A stretch of 17,870 nucleotides of DNA from Dunaliella salina (taxonomy: Eukaryota > Chlorophyta > Chlorophyceae > Chlamydomonadales > Dunaliellaceae). Shown in pieces: positions 1 through 7,046 of the stretch; position 1 is the first letter of the stretch; each line of letters begins with the position of its first letter. The translations under genes and the position numbers were made by a program. The stretch spans positions 100,966 through 118,835 of the forward strand of contig MU069663.1 of the NCBI GenBank assembly GCA_002284615.2, given 5' to 3'. The notes under the pieces were generated by a model. The model worked only from the letters and a program-made list of their open reading frames with translations. It was not told the origin of the DNA and did not search any database.

Positions 1-367
1 GGGTAGAAAAAGAAGTGCAGAACATTAACAGTTACCCTGAACATCCAATTTTGCTTGCCAAACGCCCTTTCCTACCACCTTATCCCATACAGCGCAATAT
101 TTCCTGGAATATAAGGCCAGAGACGCGCTACATAGCGCTAACAAAATTCGGTTACAACTCCTTGGTCAAGATGTTCCAGAAGCTCACTGGCTACCCCTGG
201 ATCTTCCAAATTCTGCGCACCCACCAACACCTAGCATCCAACACTTAAAAAAAGAAATTCCAATCACTTCCCCCTGACATCCATAGCTGCTCACACGAGT
301 GTCCCCAGGACAGGGAAGCCTTCCTTCTCTCTACCTATGGAAAAAAGGTTTACACCTAAGATCAAGG
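1..367 (+). pseudogene. Element A, 5' part: methyltransferase-like tail and linker before RNase H
   Basis: An open stretch from the window edge to a stop at 246-248 continues, after stops, to 367. It aligns with the part of element P between the methyltransferase-like domain and RNase H: shared segments are a W-N motif (ISWN versus LVWN), THQHLASNT versus THRHLASNT, then FQSLPPD, HSCSH and CPQ. The reading frame is broken: the Trp codon after ASNT is replaced by a TAA, and another stop follows at about 357. Its continuation is at 930-1260, because nested copy N1 splits the element. The 5' end lies outside the window. The family assignment rests on alignment with copies inside this window, not on a search. 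Confidence 0.7.
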
Positions 368-409
368 AGTTCACCAGAACTAGCCGCATGAGGCAACCCC
401 ATGAACTGC

Positions 410-787
410 ATGCAAATGAATGCCATGTGCACCTAATAGAAATCAAGGTGGAGACACAAGGCCAGGGCATCAGTTGAACGCGGCAAAGCAGCAACATGCA
501 GACCTTTGTAAACTTCTTAACGCTAAAGCTGTTACAATTCACCCTATTTTCCTGGGTGTAGGTGGAACTATTTACACTGACCATACCCTGAAGCAGTTCA
601 AACAACTAGGATTGGATCACCAGCGTGCCACGAAGCTTGCTCAACAACTTATGCTCATTCTGTTCAATTTGCCCACAAACTAGTCACCACATGCCGCGCA
701 ATCAAAAATAAGAATATTTCCCACAGCCAGGCTCTAGAGCCAGGTGCTTCTAGTATAACTAGTAGTAACCCTCCAGATCCACATTAG
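410..787 (+). pseudogene. N1 restriction-like endonuclease C-terminal fragment
   Basis: The reading starts with CHVHLIEIK, which carries the E-x-K of the PD-ExK nuclease, near 418-445. A frameshift follows, and the frame resumes with AAKQQHADLCKLL, FLGVGGTIYTDHTL and LGLDHQRATKLA to about 665. After a second frameshift it reads FAHKLVTTCRAI and ends SSNPPDPH with TAG at 785-787. The PD motif lies upstream and is missing, so the protein is inactive. The beta-strand and helix order (HLVEIK, QLEA..QH, TLHTILLGVGG) matches the P, R and D copies. It is a broken copy, not a gene. Confidence 0.75.
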
Positions 788-922
788 CATTCTCTTTTTC
801 ATACCTTGCGGTGGAGGGGGCACACGGCTCTTTTTTGAGCCAATGTGTCTCCTTTTCCTTAATTGATGTAGGGAGAGTTTCTCTGTCTACGTAATTTTTC
901 TTTTCTTTTCTTTCTCTTTTCT
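788..922 (+). other. N1 3' UTR (beta type) with hairpin and T/C tail
   Basis: The sequence after the stop is close to the 3' UTRs of D and, on the minus strand, R, sharing CTTTTCCTTAATTGATGT. A hairpin at 868-890 has AGAG/CTCT around a TTT loop and an outer stem GTAG/CTAC with G-T and G-G pairs between. The tail is a T/C tract, not poly(A). Confidence 0.65.
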
Positions 923-929
923 ATCGAGG

Positions 930-1260
930 ACTGGAGAGAAATTACCTACACGGATGACAGTGTGGTTCGACCTGAAGATGATGACTCCCCACTACTTGCT
1001 GGTTCAGGTGTTTATAAACCAGGTATAGACACTACTCACTCACCCTCTCAACACTTAAAGCTGCATATAAAACCCAATGGTCATGGCCTCACAAAACCAT
1101 TAACAGAGCAGAGCTTGCAAGTACTCTTGTGGCATCCCAACGAGGGCATACTGACATTGCCTCTGATAGTGCATCCTGCCTTACCCAGATTTCAAGACAA
1201 ACCCTCCTCATCCAATGCTTATCTGCAGATTCAATGAAACGAACCATTCTCATATTCGGC
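930..1260 (+). pseudogene. Element A, RNase H domain fragment
   Basis: The reading opens with DWREITYTDDSV, the first catalytic Asp strand of RNase H. It follows P through DDDSP, SGVYKPG, LKLHIKPNGHG, then (frameshifted) NRAELASTLVA and TDIASDSASCLTQIS. The homology fades near 1240-1260, so the last catalytic Asp region is missing. At least one frameshift occurs, near 1090. It is a dead fragment that continues element A after the N1 insertion. Confidence 0.7.
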
Positions 1261-1571
1261 CCTGTCCTCTGGCGCACGCCACGCGCCCTTGTATCCAATC
1301 ACGTGGATGTGTAATACACATAAAACGTTGCATGACTCTTCCTCCCACCATTGGACTTGTGATGCGTGAAGCTCTTGTCCACCAGTTTCTCATGTCCAGC
1401 ATGTGTGGCCATGCGGCCATCGTGTGGAGGTGGTTAATGGTACTTCTTGCAGAATATATCTAAGTTCAGAGGCAGAAACTCTCAGCTCAGGGACTTGTTC
1501 CAGACCCCTGCCAGTGTTGGCCTCTTCCTGAGGGGTGTGCTACTTCCTGCTTACTGTTTCTGTGTCGCCAA
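1261..1571. other. Unassigned interval
   Basis: These 311 bases separate the RNase H remnant from the RT remnant. An 82-codon open frame crosses into it from 1215, but it shows no domain, signal peptide or similarity to anything else in the window. I see no T/C tail, RNA gene or clear repeat. Confidence 0.4.
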
Positions 1572-1590
1572 TAGTTCCTCCCATCAAATG

Positions 1591-1979
1591 AGCCCTTCCT
1601 CTCACCGCTCACCCTAGCTACCGTGCTCCCCTATTGCACGAAGGGGGGCCCATGCTGAGATGATGGATGGCTTTCTCTGAGACTTAGGGGTGGGTCTTGT
1701 GTTTGCTCGACAGGGCCTGCATGACAGGTCGTGTCATAGGTCCCATGGTGGAGGCTAACTTGCTGATGTAGACTCCTGGACCACCTCTTCCTCTTGCTCT
1801 GTGGCCACACCGAGCAGCCAAACTTTCTGGCTGAAGGTTATGTTCCCTTGTAAACCTTATAAACCTTCCTCTTGCTCTGTGTGGTGGGGCCCTGTCATCC
1901 AGGCAGGTAACCTTTCCTTGATGCACGCGGCCAGACTTGGACTGTGTATTCTTCTCTCTTCTTTTCTAGCCCTTCCTCT
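1591..1979 (+). repeat. 12-bp target-site duplication flanking N2
   Basis: AGCCCTTCCTCT occurs at 1591-1602 and again at 1968-1979, identical over 12 bases. Joining the flanks restores the RT segment seen uninterrupted at 5659-5690 in C2 (CCCTTCCTCTATCTTGGAGT). The entry spans both copies. Confidence 0.85.
1603..1967 (+). mobile_element. N2: SINE-like insertion sharing only the 3' end of the main family
   Basis: The insertion is 365 bp with a perfect 12-bp target duplication. Its last 50 or so bases (GATGCACGCGGCC, then a T/C tract) resemble the alpha-type 3' end at 11106-11155 and 17221-17274. The rest shows no similarity to the family or to any coding domain; the 17-base string CTTCCTCTTGCTCTGTG occurs in it twice. 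A short non-coding body with a borrowed LINE 3' end is typical of a SINE mobilised by a partner LINE. I could not find convincing A and B boxes, so tRNA ancestry is not shown. A chimeric copy made by template switching is the alternative. Confidence 0.6.
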
Positions 1980-2652
1980 ATCTCGGAGTTCAAATGACAA
2001 TAGACCTTAACTGGAAGCACCAGATTCGGCGTATGACACGTAACCTCAAAGATAAGCTAGATAATGTCGATGCATCCTTTGCATCCTCACGCCAAGTGCC
2101 AAATATTGTCCGCACTGCCACAATCCCTAGCCTTGCATATTCTTTTGCAGTAACTCCCTGCACTCCTACTGACCTTATTATATGGGACACCATCATAGAC
2201 AGAATGGTCAAACACAAACACACACTCTAGAAAAGCACAGCTGCAGCAATGATCCATGAAGATCCTGATAATTTTGGAGAAGGACGCACTTCAACCTGTG
2301 TAGAATACCACAGACGCCAGGTTTTTGCCCTCTCTTCCAGTCTCAGCCCCCTAGAGGACCCCTCAATAAGACGCCGCACAATTTGCCTCAACCTTCTCAC
2401 CAAGTGAATAGAAAACCTTGATACATTATCTTAAAACTACCTCACCAAACGTGAAGGAACAAGCCTACACACAAAACGTCAGCTCAACTACAACACGCGC
2501 GCTCTTGCCGGCTGAATAGTGTCCATTCTAATAAGCTCCATCTCATGAAAAATGGCAATAGAGTGTTCAAGGAGGAACTATAGCACATTTGTGGAGCCCT
2601 TTCCCCGCACAAAACACCCCCTCACAATATCCCTACTCTCATCACCTGCATT

Positions 2653-3159
2653 ATGCAGCCCCTGCTGAATATGGGAATCAGCGGGCTACATGAGCCTACT
2701 TCTCCTCGCAAAACTCATGTTATCTCAGTTTCTCAGCTCCAGGCTAAACACCCCAAGGCGAACAACAAATGTAAAATTGCACTAAACAGGCTGGCAGCTC
2801 TTGTCAATCTTGTCCCACAACAAGAATTGAACACATCCTTAATCCAAAAGGTCATTGCCTACGAAAGCACTGAAGCAAACACCCTTTCAGATTACCCCCG
2901 TATCAACAACACACATGTGAGCAACCTTACCAACATCAGCATGGGTGGAGAACAGCCTTCCCACACCCAGGTCAACCAACGAGTGAACCCTCAACCCAGC
3001 TTCATCTCCCTCACGCAAGCAGTGCCACCACCAAAGCCCCGCTCCACATCTTACTACACCCATGAACACACTGGATGCCGCCTCAGACGTACAGTCAATA
3101 ATCCCATAAACTGTCCTGGTACACACAAGTTGCAAATGCCATGGAAATGCAATCGCTAG
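2653..3159 (+). pseudogene. C1 thumb end and downstream reading frame (168 codons)
   Basis: The open frame begins MQPLLNMGISGLHEPTSPRK, matching MQPLLHAGISGLHE at 6247 in C2. It continues with KIALNRLAALVNLV, then INNTHVSNL and GGEQPSHTQVN. To about residue 108 it is the end of the RT protein; beyond that C1 and C2 diverge and the sequence turns Pro/Ser/Thr-rich. It may be the authentic C-terminus of the RT reading frame, or C1 may run on into the N-terminal region of the next unit. No T/C tail separates this part from the PHD region downstream. Confidence 0.5.
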
Positions 3160-3593
3160 AGGAGCTGCTGAGCAAAAGAACTCGCTCCATTTCTACACAC
3201 AGCATCACTCCCACAAGAGCACTCCACTCGTCTGCAGACAGACCCACTGCAATTCCTTACACTCTGGCTCTTGCCATACAAGATACTACTGCAGAAGGGC
3301 CACCCAGCAAATACACGCTCAACATTGAGAAATACCCCTTCTTCCATTTCCCAATTCAGGCGGCTAGCTCAAATGACAGAACTTCAAATGCTTGTCTAAG
3401 CACTGCTCACCATATCCCTACACAGCCCAACTCTCCAAGAACTGACCACCAGCATCAGAGAGTTGATTTTCTCAGCCCTCGGACACAAACACATACTCTG
3501 CACAGCCTAGATACTCATACAAACAGACCCAGAAAGAAGAGGCAACAACTGCTCTACACAGAGAGGTCATTTCCCCAGCCATTCACTCTCTAA
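3141..3593 (+). CDS. Low-complexity frame upstream of the C2 PHD finger (hypothetical)
   Basis: A 150-codon open frame rich in Ser, Thr, Pro, His and Gln, with a basic run RPRKKR near its end. No folded domain is recognisable. It lies in the position of the disordered N-terminal region that precedes the PHD finger in P (7110-7430), and shares its composition but not clear sequence. It could be that N-terminus, diverged, or a chance open frame in Pro/Ser-biased DNA. Function unknown. Confidence 0.3.
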   Translation: MEMQSLEELLSKRTRSISTHSITPTRALHSSADRPTAIPYTLALAIQDTTAEGPPSKYTLNIEKYPFFHFPIQAASSNDRTSNACLSTAHHIPTQPNSPRTDHQHQRVDFLSPRTQTHTLHSLDTHTNRPRKKRQQLLYTERSFPQPFTL

Positions 3594-3599
3594 GCTCGC

Positions 3600-4126
3600 T
3601 TTCCCAAGGCCCAACCACCTGGAACTATAGGAGAGACACAGCTAAAGAACTTGCTTTAAAAAAAACTACTGCTAGCCATGCTATCAGTTCTATCTTCTAT
3701 CATGATTTAGGCGTTTCTCACATTGATGATCAGAGAATCTATGCGGAGAACAAGAAAGAACAATCAAGCTCCCCCGCCCACCTCCAAGCGCAATATCACA
3801 CCCATTATGCACCTATGATCATTGAATAATGGGTCCTGCCACTATTTAAACAAGCTAACCTTGTGCATGAGAATATTTCACCAGCTGCTTGCACTGATGT
3901 TGAGAATGCCTGCTGCCAAATATGCAGTTACCACCACAATAAAATTGAAACCTTTGATCCTCCGTTTCCTGATATGTATGTTTGTGATGTTTGCCACTGG
4001 ACGTACCATTTGGAGTACATGAAGGAACTGGATGCTACTCAGATAAGCAAAGACAAGAAATTGCAACAGCTAACACATGGGCATGCCCCGCTTGTGCAAG
4101 CCTTGATGAGGATTCAAAAATAAAAA
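3600..4126 (+). pseudogene. Copy C2: PHD-type zinc finger region
   Basis: Broken reading frames give TTWNYRRDTAKELA, then WVLPLFKQANLVHE, CCQICSYHHNK and MYVCDVCHWTYHLEYMKELD. These align with LWNYKQNKAAT, WALPIFQNDGLN, CFQLC and CDTCHRSYHWDC in P. The PHD ligand pattern is present up to the His, but the next Cys is Tyr (HLEY instead of HWDC), and the final CPAC is garbled by a frameshift near 4085 (it reads CPACA in the next frame). A TAA interrupts the frame at 3826-3828, before WVLP. In intact PHD proteins this domain binds histone tails; here it cannot fold normally. Confidence 0.65.
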
Positions 4127-4559
4127 GAGAGCGACAGACTAAAGAAGAACTCAGAGGGTCACTTGGAAGCCCTCCTGGGAATCAAAGGATATACAGGAGA
4201 AACGGCCTAAAGTTACAGAGTGTCTGCTGAAGTTCGAAGCACAACAGAGCGAGCCTAATCTCTCTATACCCAAAGTAGATTATACCCCCTCAAATCTTGA
4301 AAGATATGGATTTGAAAACCCTTATGCAACCAACATATGGCACCAGAAACTGGTCACAGAATTGCGCGACAAAATCATTCGAAACAAACCCCACTAATCC
4401 TCAAGCAGACATAAAACCAACAGGCTCATGTAAGTGTTGGCTGCGCAAGGCTGATCTCGTGAAGTGCAAGGACAGCAATCTCCTCATCCAGCATAATCAG
4501 ACACAGGACCCCACAGCCATTCCCCTCATACTCCAACCCCCCTCATCCTAGAAATCTAC
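4127..4559 (+). pseudogene. C2 linker after the PHD finger
   Basis: Scattered frames carry the family linker: FENPYATNIWHQKL, TELRDK, then NPTNPQADIKPTGSCKCW and DLV. R has NPTNPQADINGTGRCEFW and DLI, and P has NPQTDI followed by DLM. The frame changes at least twice and a stop lies at 4549-4551. No known domain is recognised. Confidence 0.5.
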
Positions 4560-5027
4560 ATGGCACACATGGCTTGCATACATGATACGGAAGGCAAACG
4601 TCTTGGTATGATATCCCCAAACTGCTTCCAAATCCTCTGCAGGGCTTTTTATGAGGCCAAGCTCGCTGGCATGCACAAGAAAATAACACTAGCAGCTTTG
4701 CCACCGTGGTCAGTGACTGAGCTGCAAGGACTTCCCACCTGCAAATCCATGCTTGAAAGAAAGAACTATAGCAAGAAGATCAAAGACTCTTTTCCACGAG
4801 CCCTCCCAACTCACATAATGCCCTTCAAAAACAAAGGAGAGGATACAGATATATCCTCCTACAGGCCAACTGGGCTAGCCAATACGCTCTACAAACTCTG
4901 GATGCGCATGGTTACTAATACTCTACGAGTACGCAGGAGCACACACCCTCCTGAGCCCCAAACAAGCTGGCTTTCGGAATCAAAAAGATATTATTCACCA
5001 ACTCCAGAATGTCATCATGGGACTTGA
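4560..5027 (+). pseudogene. C2: conserved linker domain joined to RT fingers
   Basis: The 155-codon frame begins with the family linker domain (ACIHDTEGKRLGMISP, YEAKLAGMH, KKIKDSF). P has ACIYNANGKCMGMLT and R has ACIYGTDGKCKEMLTP with EIKDSY. At KIKDSF the two architectures part: here the frame runs directly into RT fingers (PFKNKGEDTDISSYRPTGL, LYKLWMRM), whereas P and R continue into the methyltransferase-like domain. The KNKG and SYRP motifs are typical non-LTR RT motifs. The frame shifts near 4960; AGFRNQKDIIHQL is read in another frame. Either this is the true RT-bearing arrangement or a deletion or recombination joined the two modules. Confidence 0.65.
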
Positions 5028-5244
5028 TGATGCCAAAATTTTTGGAAAAGATATCTATGCCCTCATCGTAGATTTCACCTCAGCCTTCAACACTACTGAC
5101 CATGACAGGATGCTCTGGATAATGTATGATTTGGGCTTCCGCACTGATGCCATTGACACCGTCAAAAATCTATATGGAAATGCCACTACTCAAGTAAGAC
5201 TGCCCTCAGGGGCCCTCAGAGGCTATCACCAAGCAAATTCATAA
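5017..5244 (+). pseudogene. C2: RT motif A region
   Basis: The 75-codon frame carries YALIVDFTSAFNTTDHDRM, the RT motif A with the first catalytic Asp codon at 5071-5073, then the helix LGFRTDAIDTVKNLYG and RLPSGALRGYHQ. Downstream, at 5245-5330, a shifted frame gives RGTI-stop-GDT, then YMQPFLRWL, the RT RG.xQGD motif with its Gln codon changed to TAA. RT here would copy element RNA at the nicked target, but stops and frameshifts make it dead. Confidence 0.8.
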
Positions 5245-5399
5245 CGAGAGGGGTACAATTTAAGGTGATACATGCTCACCCTACCCCTTCGTCCACTACA
5301 TGCAGCCCTTCTTGCGTTGGCTATAAGTAGAAAGCGGAAAAAAAAGACGCGGCTACAAACATGGACATGTTCCAGACCAAAACACCACCAACAACCACC

Positions 5400-5503
5400 T
5401 TGCAAACAACCTTAGCAGCGTTGCCTTTGCTGATGACCTCCTCTGTCCAATTAACACAACACAAGACCTGAAAGCAAAAGCCAGAAAACTCACCCTCTAC
5501 TGA
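5400..5503 (+). pseudogene. C2: RT motif C (FADD) segment
   Basis: The frame reads NNLSSVAFADDLLC, then TTQDLKAKARKLTLY, and ends at a TGA. FADD is encoded at 5426-5437 and holds the two catalytic Asp codons. LINE-type elements usually have F/Y-A-D-D here. The helix after it (QDLKAKARKL) is the usual palm helix. It lies 350 bases after motif A with frameshifts between. Confidence 0.8.
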
Positions 5504-5622
5504 CTGGGCCACACTCATTATTTCTGGCAGCGAGACTAAAGCTCCCGGCATTCTACACGGCCATTCCAGAAAAGATCAGAATGGGGTGATTCCTTCACAA
5601 GCTCTCCATCAAAGACTTCAAA

Positions 5623-6612
5623 ATGGAAACCCAAGGACTGAAGGCCCAGTTCCTCCCACCAAATGAACCCTTCCTCTATCTTGGAGTTCAAATAACCATG
5701 GACTTAATCTGGAAGCACCAGGTTCATCGTACGGCTCGTAACCTGGAAAAGAAGCTAGATAACCTTGACTCATCCTATGCATCACCACGCCAAGTTCTAA
5801 ACATTGCCCGCATTGCCATAGTCCCCAGCCTTGCTTACTCTTTTGCAGTAACTCCCTGCACCCCTTGACCTTATTATCTGGGACAAAATGATGGACAGAA
5901 TGATCAAACACAAATTCTGGAAAAGCACAGCTGCAGCAATGGTTTGTGAAGATTCTGGTAATAGTAGGGTGATGATAAACGCCTGGCTTTTGCCCTCTCT
6001 TCCAGCCTAGAGAAACCCTCAATAAGACAACGAAGCGTGAAGGGACAAGCTTGCAAACAAAACGTCAACTCAACTGCAACATGCACGCTCTTGCCGGCTG
6101 ACCAGTGTCCATTCCAATAAGCTCCATCTCATGAAAAATGGCAATAGCACACTGTGTTCAGGGAAAAACTAGAGCACGTTTGTGAAGCCCTCTTCTTGCA
6201 CAAACCACCTCCACACAACCTCTCCACTCTCATCACCTGTATTATGCAACCCCTGCTGCATGCGGGAATCAGTGGGCTACATGAGCTTACATTTTTACGC
6301 AAAGCTCACATCATCTTAGTTCCTCAGCTCCAGCTTAATCACCCGAGGTCAACATCAAATGCAAAATAGCACTTAACAGGCTGGCAGATCTTGTCAAACT
6401 TGGTCAAACCCCACAACAAGTGAAACACATCCTTAATCTAGGAGATCATTGCCTAGAAAAACACTGAAGCAATTTCCCTTCCAGTTTACCATCGTATCAA
6501 CAACACACATGTGAGCAATTGCCCATCCAGTTTACCATCATATCAACAACACACATGTGAGCAGCCTTACCATTACCTGCCTGGGCGGGGAACGGCCTTC
6601 CCACGCCCAGGT
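5623..6612 (+). pseudogene. C2: RT primer grip and thumb remnant
   Basis: The frame from 5623 reads QFLPPNEPFLYLGVQITMDL, then SPRQVLNIARIAIVPSLAYS and FAVTPCTP, then stops at 5866-5868 where C1 reads on. Further blocks at 5900-6610 match C1: KFWKSTAAAMV, MQPLLHAGISGLHEL, RKAHIILVPQLQ, INNTHVSSL and GGERPSHAQVN. Compared with C1 there is an internal deletion near 5965-6035. Homology stops at CAGGTCAACC (6609-6618). Confidence 0.7.
6481..6563 (+). repeat. 46-bp-period tandem duplication in C2
   Basis: A 37-bp unit beginning CCAGTTTACCAT and ending CATGTGAGCA occurs at 6481-6517 and 6527-6563, identical except for one base. C1 has a single copy of the segment near 2892-2925, so the duplication is private to C2. 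Confidence 0.85.
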
Positions 6613-6782
6613 CAACCTACACACCTGCGCAGGGCTTTCAGTAGCCTCCTTTTACAAAAAGTTCCAAGTGAGTAGGTGCTTTCCATTGCACTATGTCACT
6701 CGTAAGCATACTGTACCCTGCATTCCAGAAGTTGGCTACTGCTGTGCAATAAGAAGCCGCAGAAATCCACAACAGTCAATAC
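6613..6782 (+). other. Unassigned flank between C2 and R
   Basis: The 170 bases after the C2 homology do not match C1 or any other copy in the window. One open frame (part of 6557-6928) crosses it, but its end is the antisense of the R 3' UTR. It could be the flank in which R landed. Confidence 0.35.
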
Positions 6783-6902
6783 AAAAGAAAAGAAAAACTA
6801 CGCAGGCAGTGAAAACACTCCCCACATCAATTAAGGAAAAGGGGATACCTAGGGCCAAGGCACCGTGTATCCTCTTCACCAAGAGAAAGCAGAAGAAAGA
6901 AG
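6783..6902 (-). other. R 3' UTR (beta type) and T/C tail
   Basis: Read on the minus strand, this matches the D 3' UTR at 14639-14767 almost base for base, including CCTTAATTGATGTGGGGAGT and the T/C tail (GAAAAGAAAA on the plus strand at 6786-6795). It is the 3' end of R, cut off from the body of R by insertion of P. Confidence 0.85.
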
Positions 6903-6977
6903 TCAGTGGGGATCAGGTGACTTACTAGCAGTTTCCCGTGCCTGACCTTGTTGAGATAGGAAAAAGGTTTTCTCAAG
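6903..6977 (-). pseudogene. R endonuclease C-terminus, separated part
   Basis: On the minus strand the codons read LEKTFFLSQQGQARETAS, then KSPDPH and TGA at 6903-6905. The frame connects to RRALEK at 11156-11175. It is the last 24 codons of R, displaced 4.2 kb from the rest of the gene by P. The same ending in D is TASNPPDPH with the stop mutated. Confidence 0.85.
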
Positions 6978-7046
6978 GAGATGTGCCCCTAATGCACACA
7001 TACACCCTGATTCTAGAGCTTACAGCAACCCCCTCTTTGATGCTGA

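Larger units (their letters stand above)
368..922 (+). mobile_element. Nested copy N1: 5'-truncated retroelement (RLE domain, 3' UTR, T/C tail)
   Basis: This 555-bp insertion sits between the Lys and Asp-Trp codons that precede the RNase H of element A. It holds the C-terminal endonuclease region of the same family, a terminal SSNPPDPH with its stop, a beta-type 3' UTR and a T/C tail at about 896-920. The 5' truncation, 3' tail and short target duplication are the expected marks of target-primed reverse transcription. It must be younger than element A. Confidence 0.75.
361..929 (+). repeat. Target-site duplication flanking N1
   Basis: ATCAAGG at 361-367 and ATCGAGG at 923-929 flank copy N1; both are followed by A, so the duplication may be 8 bp. 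There is one mismatch. Joining the flanks restores the element A reading (KIK then DWREITYTD), matching KVKDWREITYTD in P. The entry spans both copies. Confidence 0.65.
1572..2973 (+). pseudogene. Copy C1: reverse transcriptase palm/thumb remnant
   Basis: After removing insertion N2 (1603-1967), the reading gives PFLYLGVQMT, LNWKHQIRR, PSLAYSFAVTPCTP and LIIWDTIIDRM. This is the segment after the catalytic FADD motif: primer grip and thumb. It aligns closely with 5640-6612 in C2. A conserved Trp codon is TAG at 2228-2230 (C2 keeps KFWKSTAAA). Later blocks are STAAAM, VEYHRRQVFAL, MQPLLNMGISGLHE and, near 2905, INNTHVSNL. The RT fingers and both catalytic Asp motifs are absent, so the copy is inactive. 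The homology with C2 ends at CAGGTCAACC (about 2970). Confidence 0.7.
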
